From positions 186,001 to 250,000 of the forward strand of contig JAKOUW010000143.1 in assembly GCA_029782365.1 (NCBI GenBank): DNA of 64,000 nucleotides, in the 5' to 3' direction. Made by a program: the position numbers and the translations under genes. The notes beneath the pieces were generated by a model that worked only from the letters and a program-made list of their open reading frames with translations, ran no database searches and was not told the DNA's origin. Source of the stretch: Chloroflexota bacterium. GTDB lineage: Bacteria > Chloroflexota > Anaerolineae > Anaerolineales > UBA4823. Each line of letters opens with the position of its first letter. Within the stretch, counting starts at the first letter, position 1. This document shows positions 33,801 to 42,460 of the stretch, piece after piece.

Positions 33801-34854
33801 GGCCAACGGGCAGTGTCCCGACATCCAATCCAGCCGTGTAAGGGTAGAAGGCCGGCGCGCCAACCGGCTGAATCGATCCGCCTGGTTTCATCACATGAAA
33901 TTCGACCCGGTCAACCACCGCTCCGCTGCTCTGAAAGTACGCCTGGAAAGCGACCGGCAGGCTGACGCCGCTGATATACGTGCCAAAATTGAAAGGCTGG
34001 AGGCTGCCGAAGGTGGCAGAGCGGCTGCCATTGCCTCCAGTGCGCATCGAGTGATCGGCGGTGAGGCGCGTGATGCGGATTTTATCATTGATGCACGAAA
34101 AAGTGGTCCCGGTGACCGGGTCGTACTCGGATGAGGGAACGGCATGTGATGAGATCTGGTGGATGTTAGCTGGCTTCACTTCTATGGTACCGGTATCGAA
34201 CGGCGCACTGACGTTTCCGGTGACGGAAGTGAAATAAAAGCCTGGATTCACGCCGCTCAGGTTGTAGGATCCATCCGGGCCGAGCTGGGTTGTATAGAGG
34301 AGGCTGCCGTCAAAATCCATCAAATTCAACACCGCGTCCGGGGTGGCAACGGCCAGGCGGCCAACCAGGCTGGCCGGCGGCTGCGGCTCGTATTGAAAAA
34401 CACCGCAGCCAGGCTGAGCCATTGCATCGTTCATTTGCACCGCGCAAACCGAAACGGGGGGGATGACAGCGTCGAGCAGGGGAATCTCGACTGTTAAGGC
34501 ATAGTGATTGGTCGCGTCGAGAGCGCTTTCACCTGCGCTGAGCGTATGGGTGCTTGTACTCAACCCGGCCGCCGTCCTGTACTTCCAGTAGAGGCGCACG
34601 CCCGTCGAGCCAGGCAGACCCTGGCCTGAAACGACAATCTGCTGGTGAGCGTAACCGTGAGCGGGGTTTGCGAACACCGTTGGCGCGCTGAGCGGCGCCT
34701 GGGGTTGGACAGCTCCAGAGGGAATCACAGCAGAGTTGGATTTCAAGGTTGATACGGCCAGCCCAGGGCTGGTCGGGCTCAAGATGAACGCGCTGATCAG
34801 CATGAGAGCCGATATTGTTCTTGCCAAAGCGTGTTTTGATGAATAACGATTCAT
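30886..34854 (-). CDS. Large secreted multi-domain beta-rich protein
   Basis: A 1322-residue exported protein; ATG 34854 is followed by a signal peptide (HALARTISALMLISAFILS). Parts in order: an Ig-like/IPT-type domain (about 50-150), a carboxypeptidase-regulatory-like segment (AVATPDAVLNLMDFDGSLLY), a middle region of about 400 residues without clear family, a region around 700-1080 with repeated phrases on T-L-A-W-D and W-T-E-D resembling sialidase/propeller blades, a CARDB-like domain (LRNLGRGLASSPPGVPP, about 1140-1210) and an Fn3-like domain near the end. The last residues, KIFVPLIVR, match the tail type of the NHL protein downstream. No enzyme motif was found. Likely surface-exposed; its role is unknown. 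It ends at a strong terminator, so it is transcribed apart from the NHL gene. Confidence 0.8.
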   Translation of the reverse strand: MNRYSSKHALARTISALMLISAFILSPTSPGLAVSTLKSNSAVIPSGAVQPQAPLSAPTVFANPAHGYAHQQIVVSGQGLPGSTGVRLYWKYRTAAGLSTSTHTLSAGESALDATNHYALTVEIPLLDAVIPPVSVCAVQMNDAMAQPGCGVFQYEPQPPASLVGRLAVATPDAVLNLMDFDGSLLYTTQLGPDGSYNLSGVNPGFYFTSVTGNVSAPFDTGTIEVKPANIHQISSHAVPSSEYDPVTGTTFSCINDKIRITRLTADHSMRTGGNGSRSATFGSLQPFNFGTYISGVSLPVAFQAYFQSSGAVVDRVEFHVMKPGGSIQPVGAPAFYPYTAGLDVGTLPVGLSTLYVSAVVNNQRTCPLAWTINVIADPMKDPVIQPGTGQTTWDAGPESYHFTGKIPNFFNLLPLSWPNPPLNVPLLGKMENRLDAGLLVDGHLELDSTIHLHWLRAAVQLRAVSKDLYAQSEDFIGPGADVLGVYAGKQTYFPYGPEVLWRENPEWTLFDGPVASFFGFVFVSTSIRLGINGELDLAGKIYPLAPGVEASLDPYLALSLSNRWKVSVAFIASAYVQFLASAGIGLPLTVSTLDSRHVWLDNPCMRFYLEIKAWAEVGLCDISDDLCHKFGPQSKYPVDESYPSGCTSAQNSPASADRMAALPFDPPPLLSEPVIATSLGGQTLSLDVEDTDPGATQKFAIMARAWAANTGWSAPLAISDGTHYVSHPALAFYGLDGKALAAWVQNSMTLPQMHAELNLNTIVQHQEIYYALYDPNSGWGAPQRLTNDAVADGMPAMAGDVDGLTLAWDTDTGGVISNTLDVRVSVVNYNLDPASRAGSWGSIVQLGGSGMDGEVSVARGSARVCELCPYYPLGRVLAWTEDGDGKLATNSDRRLVVADWSGSDDNYTLTSPAILPAGAGAPTLAMIPPNGDVALAFLARGKEPDGATDTGVGTQMALWTAQRTAGTWDANPLMDNGSAVYGDEPKMAVNSDGEKLILFRRFGAFGTPAYLGQLALAQSPAGMSAYQPPLYLTEDWQIHWQPAVAVDPLSGQLHALDVALNDPANQPKAPRPALPSPAMPGMSLSQASTFGPGLEQFDLDAGPDLALDPALAVSQYHAPVDSGVTVSATLRNLGRGLASSPPGVPPIQVCFFSGTAPAGALLGCVPASPDALVFNDQQTVAFSLNRQAGDQPVYAQVSSMSANGSPKNDVASARLGMLPAPRLVGVAPDAQGEAALRLIWQPSGSAGVSEYRILRGAALTGPFELVGEASGPDHLDVRLQRGQTYCYALVAVGADGVWSAPSNAICAAAPLVKIFVPLIVR

Positions 34855-34910
34855 AGTGTATCTTCCTATTCTTGGTAACTACCAGTAAGTCGTGAACCGG
34901 TTCTACCGCC

Positions 34911-35120
34911 TCACTCAGGAGGCTGGCGAGATTTGCCAGTCGTGCACAGGACAATGTACGCGCACAGGTCGTCAAGCCGGGCAAAACCCATTTTTTGACG
35001 GGTTCGAGTGTCTTCCAGGGAGGCCCTCCAGGACCACTTCCCTGCTTCTGCGGTTGGCCAGATTCGCAATATGAAAACCAGGTAATAAGGCGGTTCTTCG
35101 CTTTTTCCATAGGGTCTCAT
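34911..35120 (-). CDS. Small conserved hypothetical protein (69 residues)
   Basis: ATG 35120 has GAAGAG upstream; a TTG 34 codons further up (35222) is possible but lies in promoter-like sequence. The protein reads MRPYGKSEEPPYYLVFILRI, then WPTAEAGKWSWRASLED and MGFARLDDLCAYI. The pattern I/L-W-x-x-x-x-x-W-R-A-S-L-E-D-x-x-T-x-x-x-x-G-F-x-x-L-x-x-L is one I recall as recurring in short stand-alone proteins of Chloroflexota; no function is known. It is 56 bp upstream of the 1322-residue gene, possibly co-transcribed, and divergent from the SARP regulator. Confidence 0.6.
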   Translation of the reverse strand: MRPYGKSEEPPYYLVFILRIWPTAEAGKWSWRASLEDTRTRQKMGFARLDDLCAYIVLCTTGKSRQPPE

Positions 35121-35259
35121 GGGTAAACTCTTCTTTTGGTCAGAAATATCATCTGCAACCTCCAGCCTTGCATTTGCGGTGAGCAGATCGGTCGTTCTCT
35201 TTATATAGACAAATCGTATCAAAATACTATGAGGTAACTCTGAGGGTGCAAAGCGAAAA

Positions 35260-35268
35260 TGTTATAAT
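35260..35268 (+). promoter_or_regulatory. Extended -10 element before the SARP regulator
   Basis: TGTTATAAT (TG-N-TATAAT) lies 60 bp before ATG 35329. No good -35 hexamer is seen 17 bp upstream, as is common with extended -10 promoters. Confidence 0.5.
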
Positions 35269-35328
35269 TTCAAGAGTTCACAAAAAATATCTCGATTATT
35301 GTTTTCCAATGCGAGTGGAAACGGGTTT

Positions 35329-38300
35329 ATGGCGCACCTCACTCTGCAACTTTTTGGCACGGTACAAGCCGCATTGGACGGCAACCTGGTGACCCGCTTC
35401 GAATATAAAAAGGTGCGCGCCCTGCTGGCTTACCTGGCGCTGGAAGCAGGCCAACCACAAGAAAGAGAACATCTGATTGGCTTGCTGTGGCCGGAACTGC
35501 CGGAACAGGTCGCACGGCAAAACCTGAGCCAGGCTTTGTTAAACCTGCGCGAAGCTATCGAAGACCGGCGCGCCAATCCACCCTACCTGGTGATCACGCG
35601 CGATACCATCCAATTCAACCGCGCCAGCGACTACGAGGTCGATGTCGATCAGTTCAAAACACTGCTGGCGGCCTGTGACGCCCACCGCCACCGCCACCAG
35701 CACACCTGCACCCCTTGCGCCCGGCGCTTGCAGCAAGCGCTTGAGCTGTACCAGGGCGATTTCCTGGCGCAGTTCATCATCGGCGACAGCGCCGCCTTCG
35801 AAGATTGGGTTCTGCTGCAGCGCGAAGATCTGCAGCAGCGCGCGCTGTCCGGTCTGTGGCGCCTGGCGGGTTATTACGAATCACGCCGCGCTTACAGCCA
35901 GGCGATCCTTTATTCCCGCCGCCAGTTGGGCCTTGACCCATGGCGCGAGGAAGCGCACCGCCAGTTGATGCGCCTGCTGGCCCTCGACGGACAGCGCAAT
36001 GCGGCGTTGGCGCAGTACGAGAAATGCCGCCTGGTGCTCCAGGATGCCCTTGGCATAGAGCCAGAGGCTGAAACCACGACACTGTTTGAAATTATCCGGG
36101 AGTACTCCGGCAGCGAAGGTCAATTCCTCAACCAGGTTGTTCAGTTCAAACAACCGCCTGTCAACCTGCCTGTTCCTTCGACTCCTTTGATCGGCCGCCA
36201 GGTCGAAGTGACTGCCGTGCGCGAACTGCTCCTGGGCGATGAAGTCCACCTGGTTTGCCTGACCGGCACGCCCGGAATTGGCAAGACGCGCCTGGGGATC
36301 GAAATTGCAGCCAGCTTGAGCGACGATTTTGAGGATGGGGTTTTTTGGATCGATCTATCCCCCCTCAGCCGGAGCGACCTGGTTATCCCGACCATTGCAC
36401 GCGCCCTGGATGTGCCTGAGAACAACGCCTCCGAGCCAACCGCTGGACTGGTTCAAGCCATTCAAGAAAAACAATATTTACTCCTGCTGGATAACTTCGA
36501 ACAGGTGAGTGACGCCGCTCCGCTCATCGCCGAAGTGCTGACAGCCTGCGCCAGCGTGAAGATGCTCATCACCAGCCGCGTGCCATTACACATTCGCGCC
36601 GAACAGCGCTTTCCCGTGCTGCCCCTGCCAGAGGAGCATGCGCTGGCGCTGTTCGAGGAACGCGCCCGGGCCATTATCCCGGCGTTTCAATTGACCGGCG
36701 AGAATGCCGGTCTGATCCGATCGATATGCAGCCAGCTCGACGGGCTGCCCCTGGCGATTGAGCTGATCGCAGCGCGCATAGACCTGCTTCCCCTGCACAA
36801 AATGGAGGCCCAGCTAAACCGCCGCCTGGCCTGGCTGACCGAAGGTCCGCGTGACCTGCCTCTGCGCCAGCAGACCCTGCGCAGTGCGATCGATTGGAGC
36901 TACACCTTGCTGAATGAGAGCGAGCAGGTGCTTTTCACCCGCCTGGCGGTCTTCGTGGACGGCTGCACCGCAGAAGCAGTTGAGATCGTATGTGGACCGC
37001 TGGCAGGGGGGAATATACAATTATCGTTGGAAGGACTGATTCATAAGAGTCTTGTGCAGGTGCACAGCCCATCGGGCCGCTTCAAAATGCTCGAAACCAT
37101 CCGCCAGTATGCCCAGGAAAAATTGGCCGCCCAGGGAGACAGCGAATTCTACTGCCGGCGCCAGCGGGATTGGTGCCTGTCGCTGGCAGAGGAAGCTGAC
37201 CGCCAGTGGCGCGCTGAACATAAAATCGAAGCGTTGGACCGCCTGGAAAGTGAGCATGAAAATCTGCGCGCCGCGCTCCACTGGTGCCAGTCCAACCCGC
37301 AGGAAGCAGAAGTTTTTCTGCAGTTCGCAGGCTCGCTGTGGCGTTTTTGGGACCGCCGCAGCCACGTCGGCGAGGGGCGGCGCTGGTTAGAAGCGGCGAT
37401 CCGCGCGGCGCCCTCAGCCGGCGACAATCCCAGGCTGGGCGTCCGGATGGCAGATGCGCTGGAAGGGGCCGGTTACCTGGACTGGCGGCTGGGCGATGCG
37501 CCCTCGGCTCAAGCGCACCTGGAGAGATCGCTGGCGCTGTACCAGGCCGCTGGCTGCCAGGTCGAAGCCGCCTCCGTTCTGAATACCTTGGGTTTGGTGG
37601 CGTGGGGGCAGGCGGAACATGACCGGGCGCGCGCCTTTTACGAGCGCAGTTTGGACCTTTACCGCCAGGCAAACGATCAATTTGGACTGGCGCGCGTCCT
37701 GAACAACCAGGGCATCCTTGACTTCGAACAGGGAAAGTATGCCGACGCCCGGCAGGCTTACGAACACAGCCTGGCGATCATGCGCAGGTTGGACAATCCA
37801 CTCGCCACAGCCTGGGTTTTGCTGAACCTGGGCAATATAGAATACGGCGCGGGCGATATTGGCCTGGCGCGCCGCCACTATGAAGAATGCCTGGGAATCA
37901 TGCGGCAGTTTGGCGAAAAAGCCGATATTGCTCTAGCGCTGACCAACCTGGCTGAAATCGCCTTCGAGCAGGGTGATTATGCGGCGGCACGCGCCATGGG
38001 CGAGGAAAGCCTGGCTCTGCGGCGCGAAATTGAAGATAAATCCGGCCTGGTGCCTACCCTGGTCATCCTGGGGCGGCTCGACCAGCACGCCGGTCGTTTC
38101 GCCGAGGCGCACAACCTGCTGGTCGAGAGTCTCAGCCTCAGCCAGGAACTGGGGAACGCCCTGCTCAGCGCCGCTTCCCTGGAGCAAATTGCCCGGTTGG
38201 CCTTTGCGCAGGGCCAATCGGCCCAGGCGGCGCGTTTGATTGCCAAGGCAGTCGCCCTGCGTGAGCAGGCCGGTACTCCCCGGCCGCCGGTCGAGCGCCG

Positions 38301-38436
38301 CCAGCACGAGCAGTTCATTGACGACATCCGAGCGCGGCTCGGCGAGCAAACCTTTGCCATCGAGTGGGAACAGGGCCGCGCCTTGACGATCGAGCAGGCG
38401 GCGGCGCTGGCAGGCGGCGCCCACAAGCCCGCCTGA
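35329..38436 (+). CDS. SARP/AfsR-type regulator: OmpR-like DNA-binding, BTAD, NB-ARC, TPR
   Basis: About 1035 residues; ATG 35329 (MAHLTLQLFGTVQAALDG) is the family-like start, a TTG at 35299 would add ten. Domains: winged-helix trans_reg_C-type (1-95, with KKVRALLAYLALEAGQPQER and LLWPELPEQVARQNLSQALL), bacterial transcriptional activator domain BTAD (about 100-245, with YQGDFL and HRQLMRLLALDGQRNAALAQ), NB-ARC NTPase (Walker A LTGTPGIGKTRLG about 310-322, Walker B LLLLDNFEQV about 385), a winged-helix/ARC2 part and TPRs (about 690-980). This is the AfsR layout of activators that turn ATP binding into transcription control of secondary metabolism or surface genes. Targets here may include the neighbouring secreted protein genes, as inference from position. 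Confidence 0.9.
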   Translation: MAHLTLQLFGTVQAALDGNLVTRFEYKKVRALLAYLALEAGQPQEREHLIGLLWPELPEQVARQNLSQALLNLREAIEDRRANPPYLVITRDTIQFNRASDYEVDVDQFKTLLAACDAHRHRHQHTCTPCARRLQQALELYQGDFLAQFIIGDSAAFEDWVLLQREDLQQRALSGLWRLAGYYESRRAYSQAILYSRRQLGLDPWREEAHRQLMRLLALDGQRNAALAQYEKCRLVLQDALGIEPEAETTTLFEIIREYSGSEGQFLNQVVQFKQPPVNLPVPSTPLIGRQVEVTAVRELLLGDEVHLVCLTGTPGIGKTRLGIEIAASLSDDFEDGVFWIDLSPLSRSDLVIPTIARALDVPENNASEPTAGLVQAIQEKQYLLLLDNFEQVSDAAPLIAEVLTACASVKMLITSRVPLHIRAEQRFPVLPLPEEHALALFEERARAIIPAFQLTGENAGLIRSICSQLDGLPLAIELIAARIDLLPLHKMEAQLNRRLAWLTEGPRDLPLRQQTLRSAIDWSYTLLNESEQVLFTRLAVFVDGCTAEAVEIVCGPLAGGNIQLSLEGLIHKSLVQVHSPSGRFKMLETIRQYAQEKLAAQGDSEFYCRRQRDWCLSLAEEADRQWRAEHKIEALDRLESEHENLRAALHWCQSNPQEAEVFLQFAGSLWRFWDRRSHVGEGRRWLEAAIRAAPSAGDNPRLGVRMADALEGAGYLDWRLGDAPSAQAHLERSLALYQAAGCQVEAASVLNTLGLVAWGQAEHDRARAFYERSLDLYRQANDQFGLARVLNNQGILDFEQGKYADARQAYEHSLAIMRRLDNPLATAWVLLNLGNIEYGAGDIGLARRHYEECLGIMRQFGEKADIALALTNLAEIAFEQGDYAAARAMGEESLALRREIEDKSGLVPTLVILGRLDQHAGRFAEAHNLLVESLSLSQELGNALLSAASLEQIARLAFAQGQSAQAARLIAKAVALREQAGTPRPPVERRQHEQFIDDIRARLGEQTFAIEWEQGRALTIEQAAALAGGAHKPA

Positions 38437-38458
38437 GCCAGGATTGAATCGATCCATT

Positions 38459-39442
38459 TTACTGGTGCCCGACGATGCGGTGGGGCACATAGGGCTCTTC
38501 CAGGTAAGCCACCTCATCCGCCGCCAGCTTCACCGATAGGGCGCCGGCGGCCTCCTCCAGGTGGGCGATCTTTGTGGCGCCGATGATCGGCGCCGCCACC
38601 GGCTCTTTTTGCAGCAGCCAGGCCAGGGCGATGTGCGTGCGCGTCACCCCGCGCCGCAGGGCCAGCTCGGCCACGCGCTCAATCACCTGCTGGTCGGTTT
38701 CGGCTGAGGCGTCGTACTTGCTGCGGGCGATCTGGTCGGTCTCGGAGCGCAGGGTGTTCTCTGCGGCGTGGTCGCGGGTCAGCCGGCCGGAAGCCAGCGG
38801 GCTGTAGGGAATGACGCCGATGCGCTCAGCCCGGCACAGCGGCAGCATCTCGCGCTCCTCCTCCCGGTAGATCAGGTTCAGGTGATCCTGCATGGAGACG
38901 AAGCGCGCCCAGCCGCGCTGTTCAGAGACGTGCAGGGCCTGATGGAACTGCCAGGCCCACATGGCGGAAGCGCCGATATAGCGCGCCTTGCCGGCGCGCA
39001 CCACGTCATTCAGCGCTTGCATTGTCTCTTCGATCGGCGTTTCATAATCCCAGCGGTGGATCTGGTACAGGTCGACATAATCGACGCCCAGGCGGCGCAG
39101 GCTGGCGTCGATCTCGCTCAAAATGGCTTTGCGCGACAGCCCGCCGCCGTTCGGCCCCTCGCGCATCTTGCCGTGCACCTTGGTGGCAATCACCACCTCA
39201 TCGCGGCGGGCGAAATCCTGCAGGGCGCGCCCCAGGATCTCTTCGCTGGCGCCGAGCGAATAGACGTTCGCTGTATCGAAGAAATTGATGCCCATCTCCA
39301 AGGCCTTCTGGATGACCGGACGGCTGGCCTGTTCGTCCAGCACCCACTTGTGAACCCAGCGGGCGGCGTCGCCGAAGCCCATACAGCCCAGGCACAGGCG
39401 CGAAACCTTCATACCGGTTGAACCCAAGCGCACAAATTCCAT
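38459..39442 (-). CDS. Aldo/keto reductase
   Basis: A 327-residue NADPH-dependent aldo/keto reductase of the Tas/YajO type. Catalytic tetrad: Asp56 and Tyr61 (FFDTANVYSLG), Lys88 (ATKVHG) and His129 (LYQIHRWD). The family's GASAMWAWQF segment and IPYSPLASGRL support it. Substrate not predictable; related enzymes reduce aldehydes and ketones of many sorts. AAAGGAGAAA precedes ATG 39442. It is the last gene of a merR-DUF2255-AKR operon on the minus strand, so it is probably induced through the MerR regulator by an electrophile or carbonyl stress. Confidence 0.92.
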   Translation of the reverse strand: MEFVRLGSTGMKVSRLCLGCMGFGDAARWVHKWVLDEQASRPVIQKALEMGINFFDTANVYSLGASEEILGRALQDFARRDEVVIATKVHGKMREGPNGGGLSRKAILSEIDASLRRLGVDYVDLYQIHRWDYETPIEETMQALNDVVRAGKARYIGASAMWAWQFHQALHVSEQRGWARFVSMQDHLNLIYREEEREMLPLCRAERIGVIPYSPLASGRLTRDHAAENTLRSETDQIARSKYDASAETDQQVIERVAELALRRGVTRTHIALAWLLQKEPVAAPIIGATKIAHLEEAAGALSVKLAADEVAYLEEPYVPHRIVGHQ

Positions 39443-39468
39443 GGATTTCTCCTTTTATTGAAGCATCG

Positions 39469-39858
39469 TTATGATGCGCCAGCGTGGCGCGGCGCCAGGC
39501 GGATGGTGGTGGCGCGCACCTCCGGTTTGACCATCGGCGCCACATACTGCGGATAGCGGCGGTACTTGCTGAGATAGGCGGCGTCGATCTGGTCGTTGAG
39601 GGCGGGATCGCTCTCTTCCACGAAATCGACCTCCTTCTCCACCCCGCCAGCCAGGATGCGCCCGGCATGCTCTTTCAGCACGCCGCGGTACCAGCCGCCG
39701 GCCTCGCCGCGCACCGAGCGCACGTACAGCTCACTGCCCACCCGCACCACCCAGATGATCACCCGCTTGCTCAGAGAATGGTCGGCGCGCAGCCAGGCGA
39801 TCTCCAGCTCCTCGGCGTTGCCAATCTTGAAAAGCTCGTTTTCCGTCCACTCAGCCAT
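39469..39858 (-). CDS. DUF2255 family protein
   Basis: A 129-residue cytoplasmic protein: MAEWTENELFKIGNAEELEI, then WVVRVGSELYVRSVRGEAGG and WYRGVLKEHAGRI. These are the conserved segments of DUF2255, related in fold to split-barrel flavin/F420-binding proteins (nitroreductase-like DUF385 group); I cannot see a firm cofactor site. AAAAGGAGG before ATG 39858. It sits between the MerR regulator (23 bp) and the aldo/keto reductase (26 bp), which hints at a redox role in the same stress response. Confidence 0.85.
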   Translation of the reverse strand: MAEWTENELFKIGNAEELEIAWLRADHSLSKRVIIWVVRVGSELYVRSVRGEAGGWYRGVLKEHAGRILAGGVEKEVDFVEESDPALNDQIDAAYLSKYRRYPQYVAPMVKPEVRATTIRLAPRHAGAS

Positions 39859-39881
39859 CGGTCAGCCTCCTTTTCTGCGTT

Positions 39882-40280
39882 TCAAATCACTTCCGTCTCT
39901 TTGACGCCCACCATCTGCTGCTCTTTCTTCAAGACCGCCTGTTCATACACCTCGATCTTGTGATCCAGCAGATCCAGCGTCTTCTGCATCTCGTCCATCT
40001 TGGCGCGCAGCACGGCCCGCTGTTCGACCAGGATCTCTTTGCGCGCCTCGATCGTGGCGTCACCCTGCTGGACCAGCGCGACGTACTCGATCAGCACCTC
40101 GATGGGCAGGCCGGCGCGGCGCATGCATTTAATGAAATCCACCCGGCGCAGGTCCAGCTCGCTGTACTCGCGGATGCCGCTCTCACTGCGGTTGACCGGC
40201 GGCAGCAGGCCGATGCGCTCATAGTAGCGCAGGGCGTCCTGCGAAATCTGGTAGCGTTCGCTCACTTCGGCAATTTTCAT
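39882..40280 (-). CDS. MerR family transcriptional regulator
   Basis: A 132-residue MerR protein: winged helix at 1-70 (MKIAEVSERYQISQDALRYY, ERIGLLPPVNRSESGIREYS) followed by a dimerisation coiled coil (about 75-125, QRAVLRAKMDEMQKTLDLLD). The only cysteine visible is in FIKCMRRAGLP, the position used by NmlR/AdhR-type aldehyde and thiol-stress sensors. The promoter upstream has the 19-bp spacer and dyad expected for this class. It likely activates its own operon with DUF2255 and the aldo/keto reductase. Confidence 0.93.
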   Translation of the reverse strand: MKIAEVSERYQISQDALRYYERIGLLPPVNRSESGIREYSELDLRRVDFIKCMRRAGLPIEVLIEYVALVQQGDATIEARKEILVEQRAVLRAKMDEMQKTLDLLDHKIEVYEQAVLKKEQQMVGVKETEVI

Positions 40281-40299
40281 AGACTCACCTCCAGCGATC

Positions 40300-40330
40300 A
40301 GTGTAATACCTGGAGTTTACTCAAAGTCAA
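40300..40330 (-). promoter_or_regulatory. MerR-type promoter with 19-bp spacer and operator dyad
   Basis: On the minus strand TTGACT (40330-40325) and TACACT (40305-40300) are 19 bp apart. The spacer holds CTTTGAGTAAACTCCAGG (40326-40309), with GAGT-AA-ACTC as core dyad, close to NmlR/AdhR-type boxes. This is the geometry MerR proteins correct by twisting the DNA. Confidence 0.8.
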
Positions 40331-40378
40331 GGGAAGGAAGATTAAAGGAGAGTGAGAGATTTGGGAGGAGGATTTGAT

Positions 40379-41212
40379 TTATGGCCGCTCACCGTTCGCC
40401 AGCCGCCTTTGAATATCATCCAAGACCACTGGCACATCTGTGATGCCATCGACCACGTAATGGGCTCCTGCATGGATCAATTCGCTGTAAATACTTGCGC
40501 GCCGCGCTTCCAACTGCTCTGAGGGCAGTGCTTGCATCTCAGCTTCGGTCAAACCAAGTAAATTGCCAGTCAGCGCCAGGCCAATTGTCCACATCCCGGC
40601 ATTCAGCCCTTCTTCAATATCCACCAATGTATCACCTGCTTTGACAAAAGCTTGCAGTGGATAGCACTGGAGTCGGATTGCATTTTGAAACGCCATCCAC
40701 GGGTACGGCCGCCCAGCGGGAACGTCTGAAGCCGCCACCCATACATCTGGGCTGTATCCGCGGCGGGCTGCTTCTGGTGCTAATACTTCCATCATTTCAC
40801 GGGTGTAGCCTGTAGTCGAACCGATCTTCAGTCCTCGCCGGCGAAAATCGCTCACCGCAGCCAGCGTTCCAGGAATCGGGTCAGCATATTCAGCCAGGCA
40901 GGCCACTTGCAGGGGGACGAACTCTGCAAACATCGCTTCGATATCAGTTTCGCTGCAGGGCGCGCCGTGCGTCTCCTGCCAGCGCCGAGCCACCTCTGGG
41001 ATTTGGGAAATAGCCTGCAAGTGATCCTTTTTCATCAGGCCCATAGGCGCTCTGGCATGAGCCAGGTCGATCCTCACACCCTGGCGTGCAAACACTTGGA
41101 TAAATGCAGCAGTAGGAGCGAAACTGCCAAAATCAACTGTGGTGCCGGCCCAATCCAGGATTACTGCTTTCAGCAGGCCGCGGTAGGTGCGTTGGAAAAC
41201 AAAATTCATCAT
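40379..41212 (-). CDS. phnX: Phosphonoacetaldehyde hydrolase
   Basis: A 277-residue HAD-superfamily enzyme. The nucleophile Asp20 is in [15 protein letters not shown], the Schiff-base lysine in [10 protein letters not shown] (Lys61 by analogy with known PhnX), and the later HAD motifs are [10 protein letters not shown] and [18 protein letters not shown]. It cleaves the C-P bond of phosphonoacetaldehyde to acetaldehyde and phosphate. It overlaps phnW by 4 bp, so both steps of 2-aminoethylphosphonate degradation are made together. Length and motifs are normal. Confidence 0.95.
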   Translation of the reverse strand: MMNFVFQRTYRGLLKAVILDWAGTTVDFGSFAPTAAFIQVFARQGVRIDLAHARAPMGLMKKDHLQAISQIPEVARRWQETHGAPCSETDIEAMFAEFVPLQVACLAEYADPIPGTLAAVSDFRRRGLKIGSTTGYTREMMEVLAPEAARRGYSPDVWVAASDVPAGRPYPWMAFQNAIRLQCYPLQAFVKAGDTLVDIEEGLNAGMWTIGLALTGNLLGLTEAEMQALPSEQLEARRASIYSELIHAGAHYVVDGITDVPVVLDDIQRRLANGERP

Positions 41213-42360
41213 AGGGATGCTTCCTTTTCAAATAAGTCTGCCATACCCATCTCGATCATCGTAATTCGCACGGCCGCCAGCAAACCGTACACGTCGCTAG
41301 CGTCGATGCGCCCGACATGGCCGATGCGGAAGCAGTCCACCTGGCTGAGTTTACCAGGGTAGATCAAAAAGCCTTTATCACTCAACAGGGTATAGAACCG
41401 TTGGAAATTAAAATTAGGGTGCTCGGGATAATAGAAAGACGTGATGATATATCCTCGGTTTTCAGGCGCCAGGTAAGGCTTGAACCCCAGCCTGCGCATC
41501 CCCTCGAGGCACACCTCATAATTCTTACGGTACCGCTCAGCCCGCTTTGGGATGCCGCCTTCCATTTCCAGTTCCTGGATCGCCTGGTAATAAGCCAGGA
41601 TGGCATGGGTGGGAGGCGTGAAGCGGAACTGCCCATCTTTTTCCAGGCCGGCCCACTGCGCGTACAAGTCCAGGCTGAGGCTGCGCGCGTAACCACGCAC
41701 CGCCAGCAGAGCTGATTGTCGGGCGAGCACAAAAGAAAAACCGGGCACGCCTTCAATGCACTTGTTCGCCGAGGAGACCAGGAAGTCGATATGCGCCGTC
41801 CCCAGGTTGAGCGGTGCTGCTCCAAAACTGCTCATCGCATCGACAAAATAAATACAATTGTGCTTTTGCACCACAGAACCGATGGCTTCCACTGGGTTCA
41901 TGATCCCGGTTGTTGTCTCACAATGGATTACCGCCACATGGGTGATGGTTTTATCGCCATCCAGAGCAGCCTCGACAGCTTCTGGCAGGATGATTTGATT
42001 TTCCCCAACCGATAAAACATCATTTTCGATATTTAAAACTGAGGCAATTTGCAGGATGCGCCTGCCATAGGCTCCGTTGACCAACACCAACAGCTTGCCG
42101 GTGGGCGGGATGATCGAACCGATGACTGCTTCAATGCCAAAGGTTCCGCTGCCCTGCATGAGGACCGCCGTGTAGTCGGGCTCAGAGACTCCTCCCAGTG
42201 TCACCAGCGCGGAGCGTACTTCCTTGACAATTTGGATAAATTCGTGGTCGCGCGATCCCAGGTCGCGCAGCATGGCTTGCTTGACGCTGCGGCTGGTGGT
42301 CAGCGGCCCAGGAGTGAATAATACTTTATCTTTCCAACCCGGAAATGGATGAGTGGGCAT
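41209..42360 (-). CDS. phnW: 2-aminoethylphosphonate--pyruvate transaminase
   Basis: A 383-residue class V aminotransferase. Features: [18 protein letters not shown] at the N-terminus, [22 protein letters not shown] with the PLP-binding Asp, and the Schiff-base Lys200 in [13 protein letters not shown]. It converts 2-aminoethylphosphonate plus pyruvate to phosphonoacetaldehyde and alanine, feeding PhnX. It is first in the phnWX operon and is divergent from a GT-B-like gene and an ABC importer group; the promoter region carries paired GAACGTTAAA sites. Confidence 0.95.
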   Translation of the reverse strand: MPTHPFPGWKDKVLFTPGPLTTSRSVKQAMLRDLGSRDHEFIQIVKEVRSALVTLGGVSEPDYTAVLMQGSGTFGIEAVIGSIIPPTGKLLVLVNGAYGRRILQIASVLNIENDVLSVGENQIILPEAVEAALDGDKTITHVAVIHCETTTGIMNPVEAIGSVVQKHNCIYFVDAMSSFGAAPLNLGTAHIDFLVSSANKCIEGVPGFSFVLARQSALLAVRGYARSLSLDLYAQWAGLEKDGQFRFTPPTHAILAYYQAIQELEMEGGIPKRAERYRKNYEVCLEGMRRLGFKPYLAPENRGYIITSFYYPEHPNFNFQRFYTLLSDKGFLIYPGKLSQVDCFRIGHVGRIDASDVYGLLAAVRITMIEMGMADLFEKEASL

Positions 42361-42460
42361 AATCTTCTCTTTCGTTTGTTCGTTTATTTTGATCTTACGG
42401 CCAGCAAATACAAAATTGAAAATCTTCCATACTGAGTATAACTTGCCAGCCTATGGATTC

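Noticed and set aside
34529..35110. 193-residue minus frame overlapping the start of the 1322-residue gene
   Set aside because: It is out of frame with both the signal-peptide protein and the small conserved protein and lacks protein-like features.
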